The notes under the pieces: generated by a model
What the model saw: the letters and a program-made list of their open reading frames with translations, nothing else
Told to the model about the DNA's origin: nothing
Databases searched by the model: none
Source: an uncultured Ruminococcus sp.
GTDB lineage: Bacteria; Bacillota; Clostridia; Oscillospirales; Ruminococcaceae
Length of the DNA stretch: 64,000 bases
Direction: 5' to 3'
NCBI GenBank assembly: GCA_902780505.1
Contig: CACZFN010000010.1
Location: forward strand, 1-64,000
Shown here: positions 16,116 through 24,177 of the stretch, in pieces
Numbering within the stretch: the first letter of the stretch is position 1
Layout: every line of letters begins with the position of its first letter
Made by a program: the position numbers and the translations under genes

Positions 16116-16210
16116 AATAAATAGCGGTAAAACGCTTGCGGCAATTGAAATGCGCGCAGGAACGTTGATTGTAAAACGTTTTCGTAGGATAATACGGACT
16201 GCTGCTTATT
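16116..16210. other. Imperfect inverted repeat in the gap before the pilin gene
   Basis: The 16098-16425 gap holds no gene. AATAAATAGCGGT (16116-16128) pairs with ACTGCTGCTTATT (16198-16210) with one mismatch and two G-U pairs. Inside are further pairings: CTTGCG with CGCAGG, AACGTT with AACGTT, and AAAACG with CGTTTT. The shape suggests a branched RNA or a decayed hairpin element; it is not matched to a known family. Confidence 0.4.
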
Positions 16211-16290
16211 AATAGAGTATTCATTTTCACCAAATGAACACTTTTAAGTTATGTATTTTGCACAAATCGAAAAAAAAGATAAAAAAACTA

Positions 16291-16319
16291 TTGACAAAAA
16301 CGCTGATAGGTGCTATACT
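16291..16319 (+). promoter_or_regulatory. Strong promoter of the pilin-like gene
   Basis: TTGACA (16291-16296), 17-base spacer, TATACT (16314-16319). It gives a leader of about 100 bases ahead of the pilin start. Confidence 0.85.
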
Positions 16320-16332
16320 AACTATAGTGAAA

Positions 16333-16390
16333 GGGCAAGCAAAGGGCTTACCCGTAGTAACCAAGTACGCTGTGCCCCTATACGCAGCGG
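16333..16390 (+). promoter_or_regulatory. Structured 5' leader of the pilin gene, possible RNA switch
   Basis: Two exclusive pairings use the same bases. GGGCAAGC (16333-16340) can pair with GCTTACCC (16346-16353), or GGGCA can pair with TGCCC (16373-16377). CGCTG (16368-16372) can pair with CAGCG (16385-16389), and this pairing is next to the TGCCC partner. The conserved-looking stretch GCAAAGGGCTTACCCGTAG vaguely recalls cyclic-di-GMP (GEMM) riboswitches, but the full motif is not met. No T run follows, so control, if any, would be on translation or RNA stability. Confidence 0.4.
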
Positions 16391-16425
16391 CTTAAAAATA
16401 TTATTATATTATGGAGGGATTTCTT

Positions 16426-16944
16426 ATGAAGAAGTCAAACAAAGGTTTTACTCTCGTTGAGCTGATCGTTGTTATCGCAATCATCGGCGTTCTCGCTGCA
16501 ATCCTCGTACCTTCACTTTTAGGTTACGTATCGGATTCAAAGGTTTCATCTGCTAACGCAAACGCTAAGCAGGTTTACACAGCTGCAGCTACATGGTGCA
16601 CAAAGTGTGAAACAGCTGGCGACTCTGTAGTAACAGGTATCTATCGTGATGACTCCACACAGCAGAACAACGGCGGCGATTTCGGTGCTAAGGTTAAGGC
16701 TAACCTCGGTTCCGGTAATGATTACAAGTGGTATGTAGTAGTTTCCAACGGTTCTCCGATCGCTGCTTACTGTGCTAAGACAGACAAGGATCTCTATGTT
16801 GGTTCTTATCCTAAGGAAGAAACAGACAAGACTGGTAAGAACATTACAGCTCTTACTAAGCTTGGTAACCAGTCTACAAATACAGGTATCACAAGTGCAT
16901 CTGCTGAAGCTTTCAAGACAATGAATGCTACAGATTGCAAGTAA
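16426..16944 (+). CDS. Type IV pilin-like protein
   Basis: A 172-residue prepilin with a short leader MKKSNKG cut before Phe, then FTLVELIVVIAIIGVLAAIL, the hydrophobic helix with Glu5 that packs into pili. The globular part has Cys58 and Cys61 (WCTKC) plus two more Cys (AYCAKT, TDCK at the end), enough for disulfides. Codon use is shifted to GCT, GTT, ATC and CTC compared with neighbours, a sign of high expression. GGAGG at 16413-16417 sets the start at 16426. It stands alone between its own promoter and terminator; pilus assembly genes are not in the window. Ruminococcus pilins of this type can bind cellulose, but that role here is only inference. Confidence 0.88.
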   Translation: MKKSNKGFTLVELIVVIAIIGVLAAILVPSLLGYVSDSKVSSANANAKQVYTAAATWCTKCETAGDSVVTGIYRDDSTQQNNGGDFGAKVKANLGSGNDYKWYVVVSNGSPIAAYCAKTDKDLYVGSYPKEETDKTGKNITALTKLGNQSTNTGITSASAEAFKTMNATDCK

Positions 16945-16972
16945 TCTTGTAAAACCTGTTAAAACAATTAAA

Positions 16973-16996
16973 AGACCGCTTCGGCGGTCTTTTTTT
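16973..16996 (+). terminator. Terminator of the pilin gene
   Basis: AGACCGC and GCGGTCT pair around TTCG-type loop bases, followed by seven T. A strong intrinsic terminator. Confidence 0.92.
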
Positions 16997-17050
16997 ATGT
17001 ATGATCTTTTACGCTGTGGGTATAATAAAGTAAACATTTTATTAACCCCC

Positions 17051-17079
17051 TTGACAAAGTGATGTGTATAGTGTATAAT
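17051..17079 (+). promoter_or_regulatory. Promoter of trxA-trxB
   Basis: TTGACA (17051-17056), 17-base spacer, TATAAT (17074-17079), about 54 bases before the trxA start. Confidence 0.88.
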
Positions 17080-17132
17080 ATGAATATAGATTTGATAAAA
17101 CACTATTTTATAAAACAGAAAGGAAGGTCATT

Positions 17133-17441
17133 ATGGCAGTAACAGTAGTAACAAATGCAAATTTTGAGTCGGAGGTTTTAGCGGCAGACAAGCCTGTGAT
17201 CGTTGATTTCTGGGCTTCATGGTGCGGTCCTTGTAAGATGCTTTCTCCTGTGGTCGAGGAGATCTCCAATACCGAGGACAGCGTAAAGGTGTGTTCTGTA
17301 AACGTTGATGATGAAATGGAACTTGCTGAAAAGTTTGGTATCAGCTCTATACCGACACTTCTTGTGTTTAAAAACGGGCAGCTTGCAAACCAGTCGGTAG
17401 GCGTTATCGGCAAAGATCAGATCTTGCAGCTTACAAAGTAA
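17133..17441 (+). CDS. trxA: Thioredoxin
   Basis: A 102-residue disulfide reductant with the active site WCGPC (Cys31 and Cys34), the buried Asp in VIVDFWASW and the cis-Pro in SIPTLLVFKNG. Size and order match classical thioredoxin. AAAGGAAGG precedes the start. trxB starts nine bases after its stop, so the reductase and its substrate are made together. Confidence 0.97.
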   Translation: MAVTVVTNANFESEVLAADKPVIVDFWASWCGPCKMLSPVVEEISNTEDSVKVCSVNVDDEMELAEKFGISSIPTLLVFKNGQLANQSVGVIGKDQILQLTK

Positions 17442-17450
17442 GGCGATATT

Positions 17451-18362
17451 ATGATAGATATTATTATAATCGGCGCAGGAACGGCGGGGCTTACTGCTGC
17501 TATATATGCAAGGCGTGCGGGCAGGACGGCTGTTATATTCGAGGCTCATGCCTATGGCGGGCAGATAATAAACACTCCTGAGATAGAGAACTACCCGGGT
17601 ATTGCAAATATTTCGGGCTTTGAATTTGCCACGGCGCTGTATAATCAGGCAACTGCACTTGGCGCTGAGGTGAAGATGGAGCGTGTTGTCGCTGTATCTG
17701 ACAATGGCGCAGCAAAGCTTGTAAGGACTGATAAGGGCGAGTATGAATGCAAAGCGGTCATACTTGCAACGGGGGCTAAGAACAGGCCGCTCGGGCTTGA
17801 AAACGAAAAGGCGCTTGTCGGAAAAGGTGTTTCCTACTGTGCGACTTGTGACGGTATGTTTTTCAGGAAAAAGACCGTTGCTGTAGCAGGCGGGGGCAAT
17901 ACAGCAATAGAAGACGCTGCGTTTTTGTCCAATTACTGCGAAAAGGTATATGTTATACACAGGCGTGATGCTTTCAGGGCTGATGCAAAAGAGGTCGACA
18001 GGCTGAAAGGACGTGAAAATGTTGAGTTTGTGCTCAACAAAAATGTTACAGGGCTTATTGAGGATAACGGAAGGCTTTGTGGGGTAGAGGTGACTGACAA
18101 ATTCAGCGGTGAAAAGACTGTGATAGATGTTGCAGGGCTTTTTGTAGCGATCGGTCAGGCGCCTGACAACACACCCTTTGCAAATGTTGCCGCCCTTGAT
18201 GACGGAGGTTACATTAAAGCAGCAGAGGATTGCAAAACCGGCACTGACGGCGTTTTCACGGCAGGCGATTGCCGTACAAAGACGGTAAGGCAGCTTACCA
18301 CTGCGGCTTCGGACGGTGCTGTGGCGGCGCTTGCGGCTTGTGGCTATATTGATTCGTTATAA
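17451..18362 (+). CDS. trxB: Thioredoxin reductase
   Basis: A 303-residue FAD enzyme that reduces thioredoxin with NADPH. The FAD-binding site is IIIIGAGTAGLTAAIYA at the N-terminus. The redox pair is in SYCATCDG, the NADPH Rossmann site is VAVAGGGNTAIEDA, and the second FAD site is TDGVFTAGDCRTK near the C-terminus. Domain order and length are those of the low-molecular-weight bacterial enzymes. Confidence 0.96.
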   Translation: MIDIIIIGAGTAGLTAAIYARRAGRTAVIFEAHAYGGQIINTPEIENYPGIANISGFEFATALYNQATALGAEVKMERVVAVSDNGAAKLVRTDKGEYECKAVILATGAKNRPLGLENEKALVGKGVSYCATCDGMFFRKKTVAVAGGGNTAIEDAAFLSNYCEKVYVIHRRDAFRADAKEVDRLKGRENVEFVLNKNVTGLIEDNGRLCGVEVTDKFSGEKTVIDVAGLFVAIGQAPDNTPFANVAALDDGGYIKAAEDCKTGTDGVFTAGDCRTKTVRQLTTAASDGAVAALAACGYIDSL

Positions 18363-18397
18363 AAAAACAAAGGCTTCGGTTTTAAACCCGAAGCCTT
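18361..18397. terminator. Bidirectional terminator between trxB and the zinc-ribbon gene
   Basis: AAGGCTTCGG and CCGAAGCCTT form a perfect 10-pair stem. A run of seven A on the left gives a T run on the minus strand, so it mainly ends the minus-strand operon but can also stop trxB transcripts. Confidence 0.85.
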
Positions 18398-18406
18398 GAA
18401 TATTAT

Positions 18407-19072
18407 TTACTGCTGTCTTATAAGTATAGTGCCGTCACGAAGCTTCCATGCAGCGTCTTCTTCGGCGGCGTCGTCATCTTCATCGTCCTTTTCGGAGGTT
18501 GAAGACGATGTATCCTCGTCGTCATCATCTTTATCCTTGCCGAATATTTTATCGGGGAACAGCACGAATATATCAACTGCTATAACAGCAAGGATCAGTA
18601 TGATAAGTATTATAGCAGCTACGGGGCTTCCGCCCTTTGTTTGTTCGGCTGTGGGTATGCCCTGCTGTGGGAACTGGTCGTTATTGTAGGGCATCTGCTG
18701 CGGAACCGGGTTTGGTGCAGGGTTGAACTGTGGCTGCTGCGGCTGTTCGTACACAGGCTGGCTGAACTGCTGTATCGGCGGTTCTTCCAAAACAGGCTGT
18801 TCGGGGATTATCTCAGGAACAGGCGTTATGACAGGTTCTTCTACAGGTGCGGGTGCAGGCGCAGGGGATTCTGTCCCCATAAGTCTTGTGCCGCAGCCGT
18901 TGCAGAATTTTGCTGTTGCTGATAATTCCTTTCCGCAGTTCGGGCAGAATTTCTTTGCTGCCGCATCTGTCCGGGGGGCTGCCGCAGGGATCTCTACCTT
19001 TGTACCGCAGCCGCCGCAGAATTTTGAACCGTCGGGGAGTTCTTTTCCGCAGTTTTTACATATTACAGACAT
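18407..19072 (-). CDS. Double zinc-ribbon membrane protein
   Basis: A 221-residue protein of unknown role. Two zinc ribbons are at the N-terminus (CKNCGKELPDGSKFCGGCG and CPNCGKELSATAKFCNGCG). Then comes a Pro/Gln/Glu-rich linker of about 80 residues, one membrane span (AAIILIILILAVIAVDIFVLF) and a strongly acidic tail (KDKDDDDEDTSS). The arrangement puts the zinc ribbons in the cytoplasm and the acidic tail outside. It is third in a minus-strand set with a lipoprotein and another zinc-ribbon membrane protein, which suggests a shared envelope job. Confidence 0.7.
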   Translation of the reverse strand: MSVICKNCGKELPDGSKFCGGCGTKVEIPAAAPRTDAAAKKFCPNCGKELSATAKFCNGCGTRLMGTESPAPAPAPVEEPVITPVPEIIPEQPVLEEPPIQQFSQPVYEQPQQPQFNPAPNPVPQQMPYNNDQFPQQGIPTAEQTKGGSPVAAIILIILILAVIAVDIFVLFPDKIFGKDKDDDDEDTSSSTSEKDDEDDDAAEEDAAWKLRDGTILIRQQ

Positions 19073-19094
19073 AGTGTTACATTCCTTTCATGGT

Positions 19095-19658
19095 CTATTG
19101 TTTACTTCCGGCCACGCCGTCAAGTGCATCGGAAATTGTCTTTGACAGTGTAGCGTCATCATCTGATGTGAAATTAAAATCATTTATCACGCCGCCGTAG
19201 ATATACCAGGCATTTTCAACTCTTACAACGGTAATATCCTTGATATCTGTCCGCTTGACGTCCTTCTGATACAGTTTGAAGCGGACGGACATTTTTACTG
19301 CCTTTGTTATATCTATCCTGCGTCTGAACTGTTTGCGGTACTGTTGTTCAAGTTCGCCTACAGCCCTTTCGTCAAGTTCTTCATGCGACAGGATACTTAC
19401 CGAAAGCTTCTGGCTGTTTGAGGATTCGGGGTAGAGGTATCTTACAAAATCCTCGTTATAACCGTTTGATGAAACAAATTCTTCTGCTGCGGGGGTTGTA
19501 AAGCAGTCAAGATACCCGCGCTCATCATAACCTTCCATAGTCAGTGCAAGTGTTTTGACGGGTTGCTCATAGTTCATTGACGGCTTGTTTTCGCTGCCGC
19601 AGCCGCTTAGCATTACGGCTGATGTGACAAATAATGTTACCAATAAAAACTTTTTCAT
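19095..19658 (-). CDS. Small lipoprotein of unknown function
   Basis: A 187-residue secreted protein with signal peptide and lipobox MLSGC (Cys20). The rest predicts alpha/beta with a polybasic patch (QYRKQFRRRIDITK) and a C-terminal NTF2- or DUF4878-like feel (VRFKLYQKDVKRTDIKDITVVRVENAWYI), though the family call is not firm. It lies between two zinc-ribbon genes on the same strand, 22 bases ahead of one of them, so it is probably co-transcribed with 18407-19072. Confidence 0.6.
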   Translation of the reverse strand: MKKFLLVTLFVTSAVMLSGCGSENKPSMNYEQPVKTLALTMEGYDERGYLDCFTTPAAEEFVSSNGYNEDFVRYLYPESSNSQKLSVSILSHEELDERAVGELEQQYRKQFRRRIDITKAVKMSVRFKLYQKDVKRTDIKDITVVRVENAWYIYGGVINDFNFTSDDDATLSKTISDALDGVAGSKQ

Positions 19659-19671
19659 ATTTCCTTATATT

Positions 19672-19701
19672 CAAAAACAGACGGGACTTTAAGTACCCGT
19701 C
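19672..19701 (-). terminator. Terminator after the zinc-ribbon gene at 19730-20512
   Basis: On the minus strand GACGGG and CCCGTC pair around a 10-base loop, followed by TGTTTTTG. It separates this gene from the lipoprotein gene downstream. Confidence 0.7.
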
Positions 19702-19729
19702 CGTTCTTTTATTTGTTGTTTGTTGTTTA

Positions 19730-20512
19730 TCAGTCACCTAAAGACATTGCGTCAGAGAGGTCAACTACACACCAGTCACCGTCTACCTTAGCAACTGTAA
19801 GGGTGATCGTATCTGTATCCTTATCGTCGTCGCCCTTGATAGTAGCCTTGAGCTTGACCTTATATGCTTTGGAAACCTTTATGCCCTTAGCGTCGTAATC
19901 ATCTTTGAGGTCTTTCTTGATATCGTCACACTTGCTGGACTTGAGTGCCTTTTCTTCCTTGATATCGTAGGTGATCTTGATGTCTTCGCCGTATTCGTCT
20001 TCAAGGCTTTCCTGAACACCTTCAGCGATCTTATCAAAATACTCGTCCACATCAATATCGTTATCATCCATATAATCTATCTGGCACTTAGGCATTGCAC
20101 TCTGTATCTTTTCGCCGTCGCCTTCTGCAAAGCCTTTAAAGAGGTCATTAAGAGCGCTCTTATAGGGGTGTGCGAAGATAAGGTTGTAAAGAATGATGAC
20201 CACAACGATAGCAACTATTGCTATAACACCGAGTGCTACTATAGTGTTCTTGTTGGGGTTGGACTTGAGGTTCTTGATATTCTCCATAGAAAGAGAATCT
20301 TTGATAGCATCAACATTTACAGAGTCCTTAGCTTTGTTGAAGGTTTCCTTCATAGCGTTGCCTGCCTGTGCTGCCGCACCTGAGAAAGTAGCGCCGCTTG
20401 ACTGCGGAGCAGCCGAAGGCTGTGCGGAATTGCCGAGCTGTGCGCCGCATGATGTGCAGAAGGTGGCATTATCATCAAGCTGTGCGCCGCATGATGTACA
20501 GAATTTTGACAT
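19730..20512 (-). CDS. Zinc-ribbon membrane protein with extracellular domain
   Basis: A 260-residue protein. The N-terminus has CTSCGAQLDDNATFCTSCG, a four-Cys zinc ribbon, then an Ala/Ser-rich linker and a helical segment (about 50-90). One membrane span follows (TIVALGVIAIVAIVVVIIL), and an acidic extracellular domain of about 140 residues rich in Asp and Lys ends in VTLTVAKVDGDW-type strands. The outer domain resembles the NTF2-like/DUF4878 folds found on many Firmicute lipoproteins, but this is uncertain. An inverted repeat TTATCAC..GTGATAA (20545-20572) lies in the upstream 175-base gap and may be its operator. Confidence 0.65.
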   Translation of the reverse strand: MSKFCTSCGAQLDDNATFCTSCGAQLGNSAQPSAAPQSSGATFSGAAAQAGNAMKETFNKAKDSVNVDAIKDSLSMENIKNLKSNPNKNTIVALGVIAIVAIVVVIILYNLIFAHPYKSALNDLFKGFAEGDGEKIQSAMPKCQIDYMDDNDIDVDEYFDKIAEGVQESLEDEYGEDIKITYDIKEEKALKSSKCDDIKKDLKDDYDAKGIKVSKAYKVKLKATIKGDDDKDTDTITLTVAKVDGDWCVVDLSDAMSLGD

Positions 20513-20687
20513 GATGTTATTCCTCCATATTCATATTATAAGCCTTATCACATTATGATAATAACGTGATAAAAATGTTTATTAAACATTAATATAATAA
20601 TATAATATTTTAAGAGCTTTGTCAATAGTTTTATCAGGATTTTTCGCAAACGTTTTAATTTTTCAGCGATTTCAGCAAATTAGCACC

Positions 20688-21845
20688 CTAAAGAACCGCA
20701 ATTTCGGTGTTATTGCTGATAATGACACGCGGCACTCTCTGCGAAATACCGCAAACGATCTCGTAGCCGATAGTCCCGGTCATATCGGCAATATCGTCGG
20801 CAGTTATCCTGTTATCGCCGTCTTTACCGATAAGTGTTGCATAGCCGCCGGCATAAACGTTTTCGATATCCGTCACATCTACCATGAACTGATCCATGCA
20901 TATCCTTCCGCAGATACCCGCACGCCTGCCGTTTATAAGCACATATCCCTTGTTTGAAAGTGCCCTGGGGTAGCCGTCGGCATAGCCGCAGGTGATGGTC
21001 GCAAGGCGCATATCGTGCGGTGCGGTAAAAGTTCTGCCGTAGCTTACCTGTGTGCCTTTTTCGATTGTCTTTACAAGTGATATCTTAGCCTTCAGCGTCA
21101 TAACGGGTGCAAGTTCAAAGGGCAGGGCTTTTGCGGTATTGGGCATAAGCCCGTAGAGGATTATGCCCAGCCTTGCAAGGGTGCTTCTTCTGTCCGGCCT
21201 GTAGACGCCTGCCGCTGAGTTCATAAAGTGCAGGTGTTCAAGCTCTATCCCGTCCTTTTTCAGCAGGTCATAGGTGCAAAGCAGTTTTTTGGTCTGCATA
21301 TCTGTATAGGCTGAATTATCCTGTCCGTCGCTGTCGGCAACTGCAAAATGTGTGAAAAGCCCTTCGACTTTAAGCCCGTCAAGGCTTAGTATCTGACTAA
21401 TCTGTTTTGCACATTCCTCAGCGCTGCCGCCCACGCCTATCCTTGTCATGCCTGTATCTACAGCGATATGGCACCTTACTTTTTTGCCGCCGGCGGCAGA
21501 TGAAAGTTCTTTTGCATAGGAAAGGTCGGTTATCGCCTGAATGATATCCGCCTCACAAAGCTTATCTGCTTCGTCTGTGTCTGTATAGCCGAGGATAAGT
21601 ATATCGCCCTTAATGCCGTGTTCCCTCAGACGGAGTGCTTCCGTGATATTTGATACGGCAAAATACTTTATCCCGTGTTTATCCTGTAAATACGGGGCGA
21701 TGGCAGCGTCGCCGTGGCCGTAGCAGGCGGCCTTTACAACGCACATTATATCAGTCCCTTCGGAGATGAACTGCCTGTAGTTTTCTAAGTTGCGGCTTAC
21801 TGCGTCGAGGTCTATGTAGGCCTCTGCGCGTTTTGGGTAGTACAT
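20688..21845 (-). CDS. alr: Alanine racemase
   Basis: This 385-residue PLP enzyme makes D-alanine for peptidoglycan. The N-terminal barrel carries AYIDLDAVSRNL and the PLP lysine Lys38 in VVKAACYGHGD; the C-terminal domain has the catalytic Tyr in SYGRTFTA and the conserved GRICMDQFMVDVT. Length is normal. The right side toward the SLOG gene is divergent. It is not clearly tied to the zinc-ribbon group, which is 175 bases downstream. Confidence 0.96.
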   Translation of the reverse strand: MYYPKRAEAYIDLDAVSRNLENYRQFISEGTDIMCVVKAACYGHGDAAIAPYLQDKHGIKYFAVSNITEALRLREHGIKGDILILGYTDTDEADKLCEADIIQAITDLSYAKELSSAAGGKKVRCHIAVDTGMTRIGVGGSAEECAKQISQILSLDGLKVEGLFTHFAVADSDGQDNSAYTDMQTKKLLCTYDLLKKDGIELEHLHFMNSAAGVYRPDRRSTLARLGIILYGLMPNTAKALPFELAPVMTLKAKISLVKTIEKGTQVSYGRTFTAPHDMRLATITCGYADGYPRALSNKGYVLINGRRAGICGRICMDQFMVDVTDIENVYAGGYATLIGKDGDNRITADDIADMTGTIGYEIVCGISQRVPRVIISNNTEIAVL

Positions 21846-21951
21846 TTTTCATTAACTCTTTTCTTTATATATTTTAACACTTTTGCAAAGTGCTTTATAC
21901 TTACGTTGTGTAATGCCCCTTTTGCAAGCTGATTTTTTTGCAGTTTGACTA

Positions 21952-21980
21952 TTGAAAAGCGGCAAAATATGTGTTATAAT
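21952..21980 (+). promoter_or_regulatory. Promoter of the SLOG-family gene
   Basis: TTGAAA (21952-21957), 17-base spacer, TATAAT (21975-21980), 35 bases before the start codon. Confidence 0.7.
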
Positions 21981-22014
21981 ACTATTGTATGTATTATTGG
22001 GGGCGATTTTTGTT

Positions 22015-22578
22015 ATGCGCGGTGATCTGCTTTTTGATATTGATGTTGAGAAGATATGCTGCTTCAGTGGGAACAGAAACGATAAACTCCCATTCAAAGG
22101 CGACAGGAATGCTATGGGAATCAAGCGCCTTGAAAGCACTATCGAATTTGAGATAGAACGCCTGATAATAAACGGCTTTCAGTTCTTTATAACAGGCATG
22201 GCGAACGGCATTGACCTTATATGTGCCGAAACTGTGTTAAGGCTCAAAAGCAAGTACAAGGATATCGGCATCATATGCGTTATCCCGTATGCAGGCCATA
22301 TCAGGGAGATGAAGACGGACCGTGACAAATACGTATATTCGCTTATCGAGCGAAGCTGTTTCAGGTCAATAACGCTTGCAACCGGCTATTACAAAAACTG
22401 CTACAAGGACAGGAATGAGTTTATGATAGAAAATTCATCAAAACTCCTTGCGGTGTATGACAGCAGCAAGCAGGCGGGCTCGGGCACATACCATACTATA
22501 AGATATGCCGAGAACACCGGGCTTGATGTGAAGGTCATAGAGATAAACAAGAACCCGCAGTTTTTTGAGATCGTCTGA
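22015..22578 (+). CDS. SLOG-family protein (DUF1273/YpsA-like)
   Basis: A 187-residue Rossmann-like protein of the SLOG superfamily (relatives of DprA and LOG). It begins with the family hallmark CCFSGNRNDKLPF and has ITGMANGIDLICAETVLRLK, a glycine-rich nucleotide-binding strand-turn, and YAGHIREM. The superfamily binds nucleotides or nucleotide-derived signals; this subgroup has no agreed biochemical role, although YpsA-type members affect cell division in some Firmicutes. The start at 22015 is set by TGGGGGCG upstream; an earlier in-frame ATG lies within the promoter. Confidence 0.75.
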   Translation: MRGDLLFDIDVEKICCFSGNRNDKLPFKGDRNAMGIKRLESTIEFEIERLIINGFQFFITGMANGIDLICAETVLRLKSKYKDIGIICVIPYAGHIREMKTDRDKYVYSLIERSCFRSITLATGYYKNCYKDRNEFMIENSSKLLAVYDSSKQAGSGTYHTIRYAENTGLDVKVIEINKNPQFFEIV

Positions 22579-22705
22579 ACACTTATTTATTTTACAACAT
22601 TATAATCGTATTTTCAAGTGTTTTTACAAAATAATTGGCAGTTATCTTAAAATAAAAGAATAAAAACCGTGCTTAAACACCTCAGAAAGGGGAACAATAT
22701 AGAAA

Positions 22706-23665
22706 ATGCAGAACAGTAAGAAAGTGGCAAAGAAGAAAAAGAAACGCTCACAGGCACCGATAGCGCTTGTGTATTTTGCGGCACTGAGCATATGCCTTGT
22801 GCTGATAGGCGGGGTGGTGCTCACATTGTTCCAGAAGTACGATATGCTGAGTCTTGGCGGCAGCAATGACGACAGCTATGAGGGGTATACCTCCAAAGAC
22901 TGCTCGACTATGCTTTTTGTAAGGATAAACAGCAAGAATATGCTCAATGATATGATGATAATGCGCGTTGATCCTACTAAAGATAAGGTGTTCCTTGTGC
23001 CGGTATCGCCTTATACTGTAAATGTTGATACGGGAAAAACGCTCAGGCAGACGCTTGAAACACAGGGGATAGGGGCACTTACATCAAGCGTTTCGCAGTG
23101 CTTCGGGGTGGATATCGACAGGTATATGACGATATCCAACAGCGCATTTGAAAATATCTGTGACCTGCTCGGCGGCTATACATATACGCCTTCGGAGGAT
23201 CTCTATTACCTTTCGGGGCAGGCTGATACAGAAGTAAACGACATCACACTAAAGAAAAGCAAGACCGAAACGCTTATGGGCAGGAAGATAAGGCTTATAA
23301 TGTCATACCCTGTGTTTTCCGAGGGTAAACAGGGGAATGTGAAGTTTATGGCGGGTGCGCTTGAAACTATGTTTAAAAACGCATTTTCACTGCCAGAATC
23401 AACTAAGTCAAACCTTGATACGCTCTATCAGCTTGCATCAAAGAAATCAGATACAAATATGACGGAGAAGGATTACAGCAAGCTTAAAAGCGTTATAAAC
23501 GATATGCTTTCAAGGGGTGTGTCACCTGTTGTGGCATATACACCTACAGGATCGTGGAACGAGGATGAAACACGTTTTACCGTTTCCGAAACATTCAGGG
23601 AGGAACTTTCAAACCAGTTCATTCCCGAAGTTATGGCAGCATCATCTTCTTCGGAGGATCAATAA
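22706..23665 (+). CDS. LCP-like (LytR-CpsA-Psr related) membrane protein, divergent
   Basis: A 319-residue protein with a Lys-rich cytoplasmic start (KKVAKKKKKR), one span (APIALVYFAALSICLVLIGGVVLTLF) and an extracellular domain. MLFVRINSKN, MMIMRVDPTKDKVFLVPV and ICDLLGGYTYTPSEDL follow the strand order of the LCP domain, which attaches wall polymers. The catalytic Arg of the usual PRDT segment is absent (here VSPYTV), so it may be a non-catalytic relative. Its start has AAAGGGG at a rather long spacing. The PII-like gene follows 29 bases later. Confidence 0.6.
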   Translation: MQNSKKVAKKKKKRSQAPIALVYFAALSICLVLIGGVVLTLFQKYDMLSLGGSNDDSYEGYTSKDCSTMLFVRINSKNMLNDMMIMRVDPTKDKVFLVPVSPYTVNVDTGKTLRQTLETQGIGALTSSVSQCFGVDIDRYMTISNSAFENICDLLGGYTYTPSEDLYYLSGQADTEVNDITLKKSKTETLMGRKIRLIMSYPVFSEGKQGNVKFMAGALETMFKNAFSLPESTKSNLDTLYQLASKKSDTNMTEKDYSKLKSVINDMLSRGVSPVVAYTPTGSWNEDETRFTVSETFREELSNQFIPEVMAASSSSEDQ

Positions 23666-23694
23666 AACAAAGAGAATTATAAGGGGAAAGCATT

Positions 23695-24114
23695 ATGAAG
23701 CTTATGGTCATTATCCTTAATAAAATAGATGCGCTTGAAGCTTTGCTTGAAGGGCTTTCGGCAGTTGGCGTGGGCGGCGCGACTATTATAGAATCGTCGG
23801 GCATGGCAATGACACTTTCAAAGCTTGACAGCAGTGTTTTGAGTTCGTCGATAAGAAACCTTTTCAGCGGGGATGAGGATAACAGGACTATAATCTCGGT
23901 CATCAAGAACGATCAGCTCGATACGGTGAGAAGGGTTGTCTATAAAACGGTAGGTGACCTGTCAAAGCCGAATACGGGGATACTGTTTACTATCCCGCTT
24001 GATTTTGTTGAGGGTACAAAGAAGGGGAGAAGTGCACCTGTTCCTGATAAGGAACAACCTAAGAAGCCTGAACCGCAGGAGGATACAAAAAAGGATGATC
24101 AAGGCACTGAATAA
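23695..24114 (+). CDS. PII-like (GlnB superfamily) small protein
   Basis: A 139-residue protein. The first 105 residues show a ferredoxin-like pattern close to PII signal proteins (MKLMVIILNKIDALEALLEGL, GVGGATIIESSGMA, TIISVIKNDQLDTVRRVV), with a long T-loop-like middle. The C-terminus is a Pro/Lys/Asp/Glu tail of about 30 residues. No ammonium transporter or nitrogen gene is near, so it is not a standard GlnB. It is probably expressed with the LCP-like gene. The ligand is unknown. Confidence 0.55.
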   Translation: MKLMVIILNKIDALEALLEGLSAVGVGGATIIESSGMAMTLSKLDSSVLSSSIRNLFSGDEDNRTIISVIKNDQLDTVRRVVYKTVGDLSKPNTGILFTIPLDFVEGTKKGRSAPVPDKEQPKKPEPQEDTKKDDQGTE

Positions 24115-24177
24115 CAGAATATTTACAAAATATGTGAATAAAATTAATATTCAAAGCCTTAAAATCCGATTATCCGC

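Noticed and set aside
20545-20572. TTATCAC..GTGATAA shared with the GTGATAAAAT at 61511 and the mntP promoter as a common regulon site
   Set aside because: The shared GTGATAAAAT in the last two is explained by the extended -10 (TGnTAAAAT); the link to the first is weak.
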